In this document: positions 28,026 through 36,557 of the stretch, in pieces
How the letters are laid out: the number at the start of each line of letters is the position of its first letter
Position numbering within the stretch: the first letter of the stretch is position 1
From: Bacillus halotolerans
GTDB taxonomy: Bacteria > Bacillota > Bacilli > Bacillales > Bacillaceae
DNA length: 64,000 nucleotides
Direction: 5' to 3'
Assembly (NCBI RefSeq): GCF_001517105.1
Contig: NZ_LPVF01000012.1
Coordinates: 372,001 to 436,000 of the forward strand
The notes under the pieces: generated by a model
Database searches by the model: none
Told to the model about the DNA's origin: nothing
What the model saw: the letters and a program-made list of their open reading frames with translations, nothing else
Made by a program: the position numbers and the translations under genes

Positions 28026-29285
28026 TCAGCTTTTTGACAAACGCAGCGCTTGTTTGATTGCTTTAAACGCGCTTGAGTTGCCGTAAATCAAGACGCCGCC
28101 TTTATAAATTCTGGCGCCGATGACAGCAAGTATGATAATGGTGAGCAGTGTTATCCCGATGCCGGCTGCTGCCTGCCAAAACGGAATATCAAGCATGCCG
28201 ACGCGTAAGAACATAATCATCGGCGTAAAGAACGGGATAAACGATGTGACCGTAATAAATCCTGCGTCCGGAGCGTTTAGTCCGAACATGGCAATCATAA
28301 AACCGGCAACCACCAACAGCGTCATCGGTGTGATCGTTTGCTGCACGTCCTCTATTCTGCTGACGACGCTGCCAAGAAACGCGGCCAGTGTCGCATATAA
28401 AAAGTAACCGAGCAAAAAGAAAATAACAGCATATATCACGGTAGAAACGGGAACGTCGGTCAGATTAAGAAAACCGCCGACAGATGAAGCCGTTTCGCTC
28501 GTTTTGTTCAGCTTCAGCGATAGATATCCGGCAGAAATAATGACAGCAAGCTGTGTTATTCCGACGAGCCCGATGCCTAACAGCTTTGCAAACATTTGCT
28601 GGATCGGCGGCATGCTTGAGATGAGGATTTCCATGACACGCGAAGATTTTTCGGTCGCAACCTCCATCGCAATCATGCTGGCATACATAATAACGGAGAA
28701 ATATATGACAAACAGCATAATGTAAACAAGCCCCATCGCCTGCCCCAGCTCTTCCTCAGACTTTGCCCCCTCTTTCAGCGCCTCCTGCCCGACAGTGACA
28801 GGCGCATAGAGGCTGCTGATGGTTTCCTGCGAAACGCCGAGCTCCTCTGTTCCAACAGCGGTTTTTGTTTGTGTTAACGCCTGCTGCAGTGTTTGATACG
28901 TACTTTCATCTGAAATCGTTAACGCTTTGTACGTCCCTGAGATCGTCCCTTTTTCATCTCTTTTGATAATGAGCATCCCATCAAGCGTTTCCTCTTTGAC
29001 TTGCTTTATAACCTTTTCCTCTGATTGCTTAGACTGCTTTACATCAAGATCGCTGTCTGTATCGACTGCTTTCAGCTGCTTAGAGAAAATCGGATATAAT
29101 TCGTTTGTTTCATCAATAACAGCAATTTTCTCTTTTGTATCTTCTCCTTGAAACATGGAAATGATCGATTCTAAATTGGTGACAGCCAATACAAGCAGAA
29201 CCGTAATGACAGTAGAAATAATAAAAGACTTTGCCATAATCTTATTTTTGTATGTATGAGAAAGCATGATCAAAAATTTATTCAT
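28026..29285 (-). CDS. yhaP: ABC-2 type exporter permease YhaP
   Basis: A 419-residue permease like NatB. One N-terminal membrane helix (about 20-40) is followed by a large extracytoplasmic domain (about 45-185), then five or six membrane segments in the C-terminal half. The conserved VATEKSSRVMEILISSMPP segment sits in the first cytoplasmic loop as in Na+-type ABC-2 exporters. Its start overlaps the end of yhaQ by 8 bases. Substrate not determined; Na+ or a peptide/antibiotic is the usual guess for this family. Confidence 0.92.
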   Translation of the reverse strand: MNKFLIMLSHTYKNKIMAKSFIISTVITVLLVLAVTNLESIISMFQGEDTKEKIAVIDETNELYPIFSKQLKAVDTDSDLDVKQSKQSEEKVIKQVKEETLDGMLIIKRDEKGTISGTYKALTISDESTYQTLQQALTQTKTAVGTEELGVSQETISSLYAPVTVGQEALKEGAKSEEELGQAMGLVYIMLFVIYFSVIMYASMIAMEVATEKSSRVMEILISSMPPIQQMFAKLLGIGLVGITQLAVIISAGYLSLKLNKTSETASSVGGFLNLTDVPVSTVIYAVIFFLLGYFLYATLAAFLGSVVSRIEDVQQTITPMTLLVVAGFMIAMFGLNAPDAGFITVTSFIPFFTPMIMFLRVGMLDIPFWQAAAGIGITLLTIIILAVIGARIYKGGVLIYGNSSAFKAIKQALRLSKS

Positions 29286-30174
29286 AGACGGCCCCCACCT
29301 TTTCTATAAAAATATCATGGAGTGACGGCTCTTCAAGCTCAAACTTTCGAATAAATCCTTTTCCTTGGAGCATGGCGAAGATCTCTTGAGAGATGTCTTC
29401 ATTGGCAATTTGCAGCTTTACGCCGCCTGCCGTTTCTTTCCATTGCGTAATTCCTTCATGCCCCTGTAAAAAATGCAGATCGTCATCGGAATGAATGGTC
29501 ACATTCTTTTTGCCGAATGAACGTTTAATTTCCTTCAGTCTGCCTTGCACAACAGGTTTCCCTTTTTGCAAAATACAAAGGTGCTCACACAACTCCTCGA
29601 CATGCTCCATCCGATGGCTGGAAAATAAAATCGAGACACCGCTGTTTTTCAAAGAGATAACAGCCTCCTTCAACAGCTCGACATTGACAGGGTCCAGCCC
29701 GCTGAATGGCTCATCGAGAATCAGCAGCTCAGGCTTATGTAAAACCGACGAAATAAACTGGATTTTCTGCTGGTTTCCTTTTGAAAGCTCTTCTACTTTT
29801 TTATTCTCGTATTCTGTTATATTGAAGCGTTCAAGCCATGTTCCGAGCTCTTTTACGGCTTCGCGTTTCTCCATGCCTTTTAATCTTGCCAGATAGACAA
29901 GCTGGTCCTTTACCTTCATTTTCGGATATAGTCCGCGCTCTTCCGGCAAATATCCGATTTTGTTGCTCATACTGTAGTTGACGGGACGGCCTTTCCAGCT
30001 GATCGTACCCTCCGTAATGCTTAATAAGCCGAGAATCATGCGAAAGGTCGTCGTTTTTCCCGCTCCGTTTGCGCCTAAGAGGCCAAACATTTGCTGTTCC
30101 GGAATTTCCAAATTCAAACCGTCAACCGCTTTATAACCTCCAAATGTCTTCGTTACGTGATCAATCGTCAGCAC
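29278..30174 (-). CDS. yhaQ: ABC exporter ATP-binding protein YhaQ
   Basis: A 298-residue ABC ATPase like NatA. Walker A GANGAGKTT (about 35-43), signature LSKGNQQKIQF, Walker B LLILDEPFSGLDP and the switch His in FSSHRMEHVEEL are all intact. The last 80 residues form the C-terminal regulatory extension seen in NatA-type proteins. Translationally coupled to the permease gene yhaP. Confidence 0.93.
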   Translation of the reverse strand: MLTIDHVTKTFGGYKAVDGLNLEIPEQQMFGLLGANGAGKTTTFRMILGLLSITEGTISWKGRPVNYSMSNKIGYLPEERGLYPKMKVKDQLVYLARLKGMEKREAVKELGTWLERFNITEYENKKVEELSKGNQQKIQFISSVLHKPELLILDEPFSGLDPVNVELLKEAVISLKNSGVSILFSSHRMEHVEELCEHLCILQKGKPVVQGRLKEIKRSFGKKNVTIHSDDDLHFLQGHEGITQWKETAGGVKLQIANEDISQEIFAMLQGKGFIRKFELEEPSLHDIFIEKVGAVYE

Positions 30175-30301
30175 CGAATCTCCTCCTTCCCTGACCCATT
30201 ATATACTATATTTGGTTAAAACATAATAAAGGATTTTGGTTTGCTATTTAGAATATAAATGAAGAAAGAACGATAAATGATGAAGTTGGAGGCGAAATAT
30301 G

Positions 30302-30487
30302 ATGGCGGAGTATTTTCTTACGGCTTTTGATCCTTCTGGAGAAACGCTGATAAACGAGCGATTTGAGGCGGAAAACGAAGATGCGGCAAAACAGCAGGGT
30401 GAAGCCCTGTTAAAGGAAAAAGAGCTTCATAGTCATACCCATCGTTTAGTGAATGCAGCCGGAAAGCTGATTTTGTTTCAGAGATGA
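30302..30487 (+). CDS. yhzD: YhzD-like protein
   Basis: A 61-residue soluble protein of the YhzD family, recognised from EYFLTAFDPSGETLINERFEAEN and the C-terminal LILFQR. Two adjacent ATGs (30299 and 30302) follow TTGGAGG; the second gives the usual length. Function unknown. It stands alone between the divergent yhaQ and the convergent yhaR. Confidence 0.82.
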   Translation: MAEYFLTAFDPSGETLINERFEAENEDAAKQQGEALLKEKELHSHTHRLVNAAGKLILFQR

Positions 30488-30507
30488 TCAGCTTCCCGGC
30501 TGATCTG

Positions 30508-31275
30508 TTATGCTTGAAACTTCGGCTCCCGTTTCTCTAAAAATGCACGGATTCCTTCCTGGTGATCTTTGGTCCTCCTCATTCTCTCCTGGGCTCTTCG
30601 TTCAAGAGCCAGCACCTTCTTCAATTCATCAATATGGAGGCTTTGAAAAATGGCTTTCGTCTCAATCATTGCCAATAGGGGCGAGGCTAAAAGCGTTTCA
30701 ACATAAGATCTTGCACCTTCCATAGGATCTCCGTTAAATGTTCCATCCAAGAGACCCATACCAGCCGCTTCTTCAGCGGATAGCTTTTTCCCGCTCCAAA
30801 TCAGCTTTTTCGCTTTCGCTTCCCCAATCCTTTTTTTCAGCAAATAATGTCCCCCGCCATCAGGAACAAGGCCGATGCCGATAAAGTTCATTGCAAGAAC
30901 GGCATTTTTCTCCGCAAGCACAATGTCAGCACATAATGCTAAACTCAAGCCCAGCCCCGCGGCAGCACCATGGACAGCGGCAATTGTCACTTTTTTCATT
31001 TCGTATAACGTTAAAGTAATGGCTTCGATCGTATCCATCAGCTGCCTAAATTGATCAGGATCATGCTCAGAGGTCATCATCCGTATATCGCCGCCTGCCG
31101 AAAAACCTTTTCCGGTACCTCTCAGGAGGACGATGAGCGCCTCGCTTTCAGAAACCTTTTCACACGCCTCCTTCAGCTCGAAAAGCATTTGCTCATTCAA
31201 GGCGTGATGAGCATCAGGGCGATTCAGCACAATTTCTGCCACAGGCCCCTTCAGTTCATATTGAATATAATCCAT
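30508..31275 (-). CDS. yhaR: Enoyl-CoA hydratase/isomerase family protein YhaR
   Basis: A 255-residue crotonase-fold protein. The oxyanion-hole segment GTGKGFSAGGDIRMM (about 59-73) and the second half-site AAVHGAAAGLGLSLALCAD (about 98-116) are present, as is VPDGGGHYLL. An acidic catalytic pair is not clear, so hydratase or isomerase activity cannot be decided. The ATG at 31275 follows GGAGGTG with 6 nt; the frame open to 31290 is only a short extension. Confidence 0.88.
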   Translation of the reverse strand: MDYIQYELKGPVAEIVLNRPDAHHALNEQMLFELKEACEKVSESEALIVLLRGTGKGFSAGGDIRMMTSEHDPDQFRQLMDTIEAITLTLYEMKKVTIAAVHGAAAGLGLSLALCADIVLAEKNAVLAMNFIGIGLVPDGGGHYLLKKRIGEAKAKKLIWSGKKLSAEEAAGMGLLDGTFNGDPMEGARSYVETLLASPLLAMIETKAIFQSLHIDELKKVLALERRAQERMRRTKDHQEGIRAFLEKREPKFQA

Positions 31276-31392
31276 ATGAAACACCTCCATGTATACGCTT
31301 TCTTTTTTTCTTTCTCATATACATTCCCCGCCGTCCTTAAAGAAACCTTTTTTATTTTTCAAGGTCAATAGATACTGAAAAATGCATATCAT

Positions 31393-31421
31393 TTGAATGG
31401 GAACATAAAGTTTTATATAGT
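31393..31421 (+). promoter_or_regulatory. Sigma-A promoter of khtSTU
   Basis: TTGAAT (31393-31398), exactly 17 bases, TATAGT (31416-31421). Transcription should start near 31428, which fits the khtS start codon at 31441 and excludes the longer frame beginning at 31393. Confidence 0.78.
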
Positions 31422-31440
31422 GAAATGGAAGGGATATAGA

Positions 31441-31779
31441 ATGAGAAAGGGGGAAGGTAACTTGGATAAATTAATAATCAGCTTTCTATTAAGCTTATTT
31501 ATGGTGTGCTTTCCCCCTTCTGACGTGGTCCTGCCCTCCCAGTTTGATGCAAGCACTGACAGCTATGTGCCAATGGCCTCATATCCGAAAGAATCACAAT
31601 CAGCCAAAACGCCTTCACCGGGCAGTCTGCATCTGGCGGAGTTTATTAAAGAGTACAATCCATTGGCGCAGTCGATCAGAACGTTATCTGTCAAGCCGCT
31701 TGATGATCCTCACATCAACAGGCTGGAAAGGGTTTGTGCCGTCCCTGTCAAATACCAGTCTAATTACCTCCGAATATGA
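31441..31779 (+). CDS. khtS: KhtS, first protein of the K+/H+ antiporter operon
   Basis: A 112-residue protein with one N-terminal hydrophobic helix (LIISFLLSLFMVCFPPSDVVLP) and a soluble tail; possibly secreted or membrane-anchored. khtS (yhaS) opens the khtSTU operon, whose products extrude K+ under alkaline or high-K+ conditions; the function of KhtS itself is the least clear. GGAAGGG lies 7 nt before the ATG at 31441. A TTG at 31462 with its own GGGGGAAGG is an alternative start. Confidence 0.82.
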   Translation: MRKGEGNLDKLIISFLLSLFMVCFPPSDVVLPSQFDASTDSYVPMASYPKESQSAKTPSPGSLHLAEFIKEYNPLAQSIRTLSVKPLDDPHINRLERVCAVPVKYQSNYLRI

Positions 31780-31841
31780 ATGTATACCGTTTTGTTTGTA
31801 CCCTATCTTTTATGCCAACACTACATTCGGAGGGATTTTCA

Positions 31842-32339
31842 TTGAATATAAAAGAAAACGATTTGCCGGGAATCGGCAAAAAATTTGAAATTGAAACAAG
31901 AAACCGCGAAAAAATGACGATTATCATTCATGATGACGGAAGAAGGGAAATCTATCGGTTTGATGACCGGGATCCCGATGAGCTTCTTTCCAATATTTCA
32001 TTGGATGATTCTGAAGCAAGGCAAATTGCCGCCATTTTGGGCGGCATGGTCTATAAGCCGCAGGCGCTGGAATCCATCGAGATGGCGTTTAGCGACCTCA
32101 TTATTGAATGGTTTAAGGTGGAAAAAGGCGCGAAGTCAATCGGGCGCACCCTCGGCGAACTTGATGTCCGTCAAAACTATGATGTCACTGTCATCGCCAT
32201 CATTAAACATAACCAGCAAAAGTTTTTAAATCCGGGTGCGGACTCGGTGATTGAAGAAGATGATACCCTTGTCCTCTCAGGTGAAAGAAAGCATCTGAAG
32301 AAACTGACTCATGATTTTCTTTCTAGAGAGGGCGTGTGA
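31842..32339 (+). CDS. khtT: KhtT, regulatory subunit of the K+/H+ antiporter
   Basis: A 165-residue cytoplasmic protein. The N-terminal half is a small domain specific to KhtT (DLPGIGKKFEIETRN). The C-terminal half is an RCK_C/TrkA-C domain (GRTLGELDVRQNYDVTVIAI ... EEDDTLVLSG). It binds cyclic di-AMP and gates KhtU in B. subtilis (prior knowledge). The TTG at 31842, 7 nt after GGAGGG, is the start; the open frame upstream overlaps khtS. Confidence 0.92.
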   Translation: MNIKENDLPGIGKKFEIETRNREKMTIIIHDDGRREIYRFDDRDPDELLSNISLDDSEARQIAAILGGMVYKPQALESIEMAFSDLIIEWFKVEKGAKSIGRTLGELDVRQNYDVTVIAIIKHNQQKFLNPGADSVIEEDDTLVLSGERKHLKKLTHDFLSREGV

Positions 32340-32346
32340 TCAGCGG

Positions 32347-33567
32347 ATGGATCATCTTGTGTTTGAAGTCGGAACCGCGCTTGTGCTTGTGGCAATTGCC
32401 AGTGTCATCGCAAATAAAATTAAGTTTTCAATTATCCCGTTTCTCATTATTTTAGGGATGCTGCTTGGCCCTCATGCCCCTAAAGTCGGGATCATTGACC
32501 TCACGTTTATAGAAAGCAGTGAAATCATTGAGTTTTTCGGGCGGATGGGCGTGCTTTTCCTCCTTTTCTATCTCGGACTTGAATTCTCTGTCGGAAAGCT
32601 GATCAAGTCTGGAAAATCCATCGCAATTGGCGGATCAATTTATATTTTGATTAACTTCAGCCTCGGCCTGCTTTATGGCTTTATCACCGGGTTTTCTTTT
32701 CTGGAAGTCCTCGTGCTGGCAGGCGTCATCACCATTTCTTCAAGCGCGATCGTCGCAAAAGTGCTGGTCGATTTAAAAAGAACGGCCAACCCGGAAACCG
32801 AGCTGATTCTCGGCATTATTATGTTTGAGGATATTTTCCTTGCCGTGTATCTTTCTGTTGTTTCCGGCCTTGTGCTTGGAGACGCGACATCAGTCGGGGG
32901 TGCGCTTTTGTCCATTCTGATCGCATTTGGCTATATGCTGCTGTTTTTTATCGCGGCCAGAAAGCTCCCGCCGCTTTTGAATAAGCTGTTGGACATACGC
33001 TCAAACGAAGTGTTTATTATCGTCATTTTTGCAGCGCTCTTTTTCATCGCCGGATTTTCAGAGACAATTCATGTGGCAGAAGCCATCGGCGCGCTGCTGC
33101 TCGGTTTGGTCTTTTCAGAAACAGAGCATTCCGATCGGATTGAGCACCTTGTCGTTCCGTTTCGCGACTTTTTCGGCGCGATGTTCTTTTTCAGCTTCGG
33201 CCTCAGCATAGACCCTTTTTCACTTGGTGAAGCGGTTTGGCTGGCATTGGGAGCTGTGATCCTGACCATATTCGGAAACTTTATCGCCGGAATGGTGGCT
33301 GGACGCCGCGCAGGGCTTTCTCATAAAGCCTCATCCAATATCGGTCTTACGATCGTATCACGGGGAGAGTTTTCGATTATCGTTGCCAACCTCGGCATAG
33401 CCGGCGGCCTGTCAGTTACATTAAAGCCGTTCGCCGCATTATATGTCCTCATTCTGGCGATTTTGGGGCCATTATTAACAAAAGAGTCAAAATGGATTTA
33501 CCGCCAGCTGAACAAGGTGTTTAAATGGAAGCCGGACGTTCAGCCTGTGAAAAAACAGCGGGGATAA
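32347..33567 (+). CDS. khtU: KhtU, K+/H+ antiporter membrane subunit
   Basis: A 406-residue CPA2-family cation/proton antiporter with about 12 membrane segments. It lacks the C-terminal nucleotide-binding domain found in many CPA2 proteins; KhtT supplies regulation in trans. Conserved features include GVLFLLFYLGLEF, the discontinuous-helix region VITISSSAIVAKVL and SRGEFSIIVANLG near the end. The start at 32347 lies 7 bases after the khtT stop, so coupling is likely. Confidence 0.93.
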   Translation: MDHLVFEVGTALVLVAIASVIANKIKFSIIPFLIILGMLLGPHAPKVGIIDLTFIESSEIIEFFGRMGVLFLLFYLGLEFSVGKLIKSGKSIAIGGSIYILINFSLGLLYGFITGFSFLEVLVLAGVITISSSAIVAKVLVDLKRTANPETELILGIIMFEDIFLAVYLSVVSGLVLGDATSVGGALLSILIAFGYMLLFFIAARKLPPLLNKLLDIRSNEVFIIVIFAALFFIAGFSETIHVAEAIGALLLGLVFSETEHSDRIEHLVVPFRDFFGAMFFFSFGLSIDPFSLGEAVWLALGAVILTIFGNFIAGMVAGRRAGLSHKASSNIGLTIVSRGEFSIIVANLGIAGGLSVTLKPFAALYVLILAILGPLLTKESKWIYRQLNKVFKWKPDVQPVKKQRG

Positions 33568-33600
33568 AAAAAAGCAGCACTGTGATCAGTGCTGCTTTGA
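33566..33600 (-). terminator. Terminator between khtU and hemZ
   Basis: Perfect 12-bp stem AAAGCAGCACTG / CAGTGCTGCTTT (33571-33582, 33587-33598) with T8 on the minus strand. It overlaps the hemZ stop codon and may act for khtU as well. Confidence 0.85.
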
Positions 33601-35091
33601 CGTTCTCTCAAAAATCCGCTCTAAATATTTGATCTTTTCGTCCGTGTAGTGCTCAAATCGGTCATTGTATGATTTCGGGTCTTTCGGATTGGCAAAGTGT
33701 GTGATGTTCCCTGTATCCGGATCAATAAATTTACTTGCCGCACCGCAGCCGATGCCGATAATCGTCTGCACCTCTTCCATAATCATAATGTTGTAGATGC
33801 TTTCCTGGCCCGGAATCGAGTACCCGACGTTTTCCAGATTTCCAAGAATATTTTTCTGGCGGTATAAATAATAAGGCACGTATCCATGCTCTTTCGTCCA
33901 AGCTACCGCATCATCCATCATTTGAGAAACTTCTTCTCTCCCGGCAACTTTGTATTTATGTTTGTTTCTTGTCATTTCTGACGCCCGCTTAAAGGAAAGG
34001 GTGTGAACAGTCAGCGATTCCGGCATCAATTTCTCGGTTTCTGAAAGGCTGTGTCTGAACTCCTTCACGCTTTCGCCAGGCAAACCGATAATTAAATCCA
34101 TATTGATATTATTCATGCCGTGCTGGCGTGACAGATGATATTTTTCAATGGTCTCTTCCACCGTATGATGACGGCCGATTGCCTTGAGCGTTTCGTTTTC
34201 ATAGGATTGCGGGTTAATGCTGATCCGGTCAATATCATATTTGTTCAACACGGCAAGTTTTGCTTCAGTAATCGTGTCGGGGCGGCCGGCTTCCACAGTA
34301 ATTTCCCGAATGTTTTTCACATCCGGGAAGGAGCGGACCATTTCTTCATACAGAAGATCCATCTCTTCCACTGTAATGCTTGTAGGCGTCCCGCCGCCAA
34401 AATATATGGTTGTGACCTTGACGTCATGCTCCTTCAGCCATTCGCCGATTTTCTGCATTTCGTAATGCAGCCCCCATAAAAATGAGCCGACTCTGCCTGC
34501 TTGTCCTTGGATGGCGTATGCAGGGAATGTGCAATACGCACATTTGGTCGGGCAGAAAGGAATGCCGATATAAATACTGACTTCGTCCTTTACTTGATAC
34601 AAATCAGGAACTGCCGCCAGCTGTCTGTCGACAATTTGCTGCATCAATTCGATTTTCTCATCATGAATTAAATAGTCTTTTTTCAATTCTGCATGCGCCT
34701 GTTCCTTCGGCATCCCGCTTTGCAGCTTTTTATGAAGCAGCTTCGTCGGGCGGATTCCCGTGAGGATTCCCCACTTTTGCGTCATGCCCGTATGCGCTTG
34801 AAGTAGATTTAAGTAAACATAAGAAATTGTGTTTTTTACTTGTTTGAAAGCTTCTTTTTCATTCATATCAGGAGAAAAAGATTTAGTATGGTGTTCCTTA
34901 ATTCCGGTTCCTTTCACTTCTCCTGAAACCGTCACATGCTCATCCGTTTGCGTGCACGCTAAAGAGATGACAAAATCCGCCGGCTCCTCTCCGCCGTAGA
35001 CAAGATCGCATTCCTCATAAAACAAATTTGCGATATTTTGCAGTGGCCGATGAAGGCGGTCATCGTGTATGCCTTCTATTTTCATTTGCAA
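33586..35091 (-). CDS. hemZ: Oxygen-independent coproporphyrinogen III oxidase-type radical-SAM protein HemZ
   Basis: A 501-residue radical-SAM enzyme of the HemN/HemZ type, with the 4Fe-4S motif in IGIPFCPTKCAYCTFPAY (CxxxCxxC, about residue 177-184) followed by YFGGGTPT and the EAGRPDTIT and GLPGES blocks. HemZ is linked to anaerobic haem synthesis. The start is best placed at TTG 35091: the upstream ATG (35100) is part of the extended Shine-Dalgarno AGGTGATG, complementary to the 16S 3' end. Confidence 0.92.
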   Translation of the reverse strand: MQMKIEGIHDDRLHRPLQNIANLFYEECDLVYGGEEPADFVISLACTQTDEHVTVSGEVKGTGIKEHHTKSFSPDMNEKEAFKQVKNTISYVYLNLLQAHTGMTQKWGILTGIRPTKLLHKKLQSGMPKEQAHAELKKDYLIHDEKIELMQQIVDRQLAAVPDLYQVKDEVSIYIGIPFCPTKCAYCTFPAYAIQGQAGRVGSFLWGLHYEMQKIGEWLKEHDVKVTTIYFGGGTPTSITVEEMDLLYEEMVRSFPDVKNIREITVEAGRPDTITEAKLAVLNKYDIDRISINPQSYENETLKAIGRHHTVEETIEKYHLSRQHGMNNINMDLIIGLPGESVKEFRHSLSETEKLMPESLTVHTLSFKRASEMTRNKHKYKVAGREEVSQMMDDAVAWTKEHGYVPYYLYRQKNILGNLENVGYSIPGQESIYNIMIMEEVQTIIGIGCGAASKFIDPDTGNITHFANPKDPKSYNDRFEHYTDEKIKYLERIFERTSKQH

Positions 35092-35163
35092 CTTCATCAC
35101 CTAATTTATCAGATTCAAAACTTTCTTTAGTGTACAGAAATAAACAGCTAAAATCAATCCGGC

Positions 35164-35206
35164 AAAAAAGCCGCCGCACCTGTTTGGGCGCGAGCGGCTT
35201 TTTTTA
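35164..35206 (-). terminator. Intrinsic terminator of yhaX
   Basis: Hairpin AAAAAGCCGC ... GCGGCTTTTT just after the yhaX stop, with a T6 run on the minus strand. Confidence 0.82.
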
Positions 35207-36070
35207 TACGCGTTTCATGTGGAACTTATCGAGGAACCCTTTTCGCTGCTGCATACGGAAATATTCCTTCATCATATATGCGACGCCTTGCTCGTCATTT
35301 GACCTTGTGACCCAATCGGCTTTTCTCTTAATTTCCGGTGCAGCGTTCCCCATTGCAACCCCAAGTCCGGCAAGCTCAATCATCGGAAGATCGTCTTGCT
35401 GATGGCCGATAGCGACTACATCCTCCATCCCCAGCCCCAGTTCCGAAGCAACAAGTGCAAGGCCCGCTTCCTTCGAAACTCCCTTTGGAACAATGTTCAT
35501 CTTCTCATCGTTGACGCGAATCACGTCAACCGCCGGGAAGGCTTTTGTAATCGTTTCTGTAATGTCTTGCTGAATATCGTGTTCTGTATATACTTCGATG
35601 ACGGGCGCACTCACCGGTTCATCCATCAGAAGATCGCTTAACGATTCAACAAACTGAACCGGGTAAAAGATGGGATCTGACGGGTGGATCAGCGCTTTCC
35701 CAAGCAAATTTGAATTGACCTTTTTCTTGTTTCCTATCGAATATTTCTCGTGAAGAAGCCTGATGTTGCATTGATAGCTCTCAAGCACTTGAACGATATT
35801 AAAAGTATGATCGTCAGAAATTCTTTTTTCAAAAAAGGGCGCGTCTATTTTCTCAGCGATATAGGCGCCGCTGTGGGTGATCAGCTTTGCATCAAGCTTC
35901 AGCGATTTTGCTATTTTCTGAGCTGAGCGAAAATGGCGGTTGGTGACAAGTGTGACGTAAATCCCTTTTTTCTTAACATATTCAATCGCGTCTTTCGTTG
36001 CCTGATGAATTTTCCCGTTCGACCGAAGCAGCGCTCCATCTATGTTTAAGGCAAGCAATTGTTTAGACAC
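35204..36070 (-). CDS. yhaX: HAD-superfamily (Cof-like) protein with altered active site
   Basis: A 288-residue protein with the fold of Cof-type sugar-phosphate phosphatases. The N-terminal motif reads LNIDGALL where active enzymes have DxDGTLL, so the nucleophilic Asp is an Asn. The acidic motif reads GHQQDDLPM instead of GDxxND. Motif II (VTNR) and a Lys-containing motif III region (VPKGVSKEAGL) remain. It may be a binding protein or have weak activity. YhaX is known as a sporulation-stage (mother-cell) gene in B. subtilis; no clear sigma-E promoter could be fixed. Confidence 0.88.
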   Translation of the reverse strand: MSKQLLALNIDGALLRSNGKIHQATKDAIEYVKKKGIYVTLVTNRHFRSAQKIAKSLKLDAKLITHSGAYIAEKIDAPFFEKRISDDHTFNIVQVLESYQCNIRLLHEKYSIGNKKKVNSNLLGKALIHPSDPIFYPVQFVESLSDLLMDEPVSAPVIEVYTEHDIQQDITETITKAFPAVDVIRVNDEKMNIVPKGVSKEAGLALVASELGLGMEDVVAIGHQQDDLPMIELAGLGVAMGNAAPEIKRKADWVTRSNDEQGVAYMMKEYFRMQQRKGFLDKFHMKRV

Positions 36071-36497
36071 AGAGATGTCCCCCTCCTTGATGACTGTACT
36101 TGTGTATAGGATATGACCCTGTCTCTGTGTTTAGAACAACCTTTTCTGTACAGCAAAAAAAGCCTGACTCAGCAGACTTTATATATGCAATCATAATAGG
36201 ATACGATCGAAGCAGCCATTCTCCCTAATATCGTTATTTCGATTTACGAAAAATCATGTATCAGGAACCCCTTATTTGACCAATGATGCGCTCCGAACAC
36301 TTACTCTCTGTTGCTTATCCCCTCTATATAACGGCATGATATGCGACCGTATCCATTTGAAATAGGTAAGTGTAGGCGCTTTCAATGTTATTATCCCAGT
36401 TTTCTCTGCAGATGACAAGGGTTTTTTTAACTAAAAAAAGCAACCAATATCTGTGTAACTAAGGTAGCGTTTAATGTTAATTATTGGATTTCACTAC
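36071..36497. other. Intergenic spacer between yhaX and yhaZ
   Basis: About 430 bases with no supported gene on either strand. The left part must hold the yhaX promoter; the right end leads into the yhaZ promoter. A short hairpin-like stretch (AAAAAGCCTGACTCAGCAGACTTT) near 36156 has no perfect stem. I see nothing else. Confidence 0.6.
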
Positions 36498-36526
36498 TTG
36501 AATAAGAACGTACATTCGTATACAAT
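36498..36526 (+). promoter_or_regulatory. yhaZ promoter with an embedded LexA-like box
   Basis: TTGAAT (36498-36503), 17 bases, TACAAT (36521-36526). The spacer contains AGAACGTACATTCG (36505-36518), a near palindrome matching 11 of 14 positions of CGAACRNRYGTTYC. A repressor bound here would lie between -35 and -10. yhaZ is reported in the LexA regulon. Confidence 0.72.
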
Positions 36527-36557
36527 ATAAACATTAAATGAAAAAAGCGGTGGTCCA

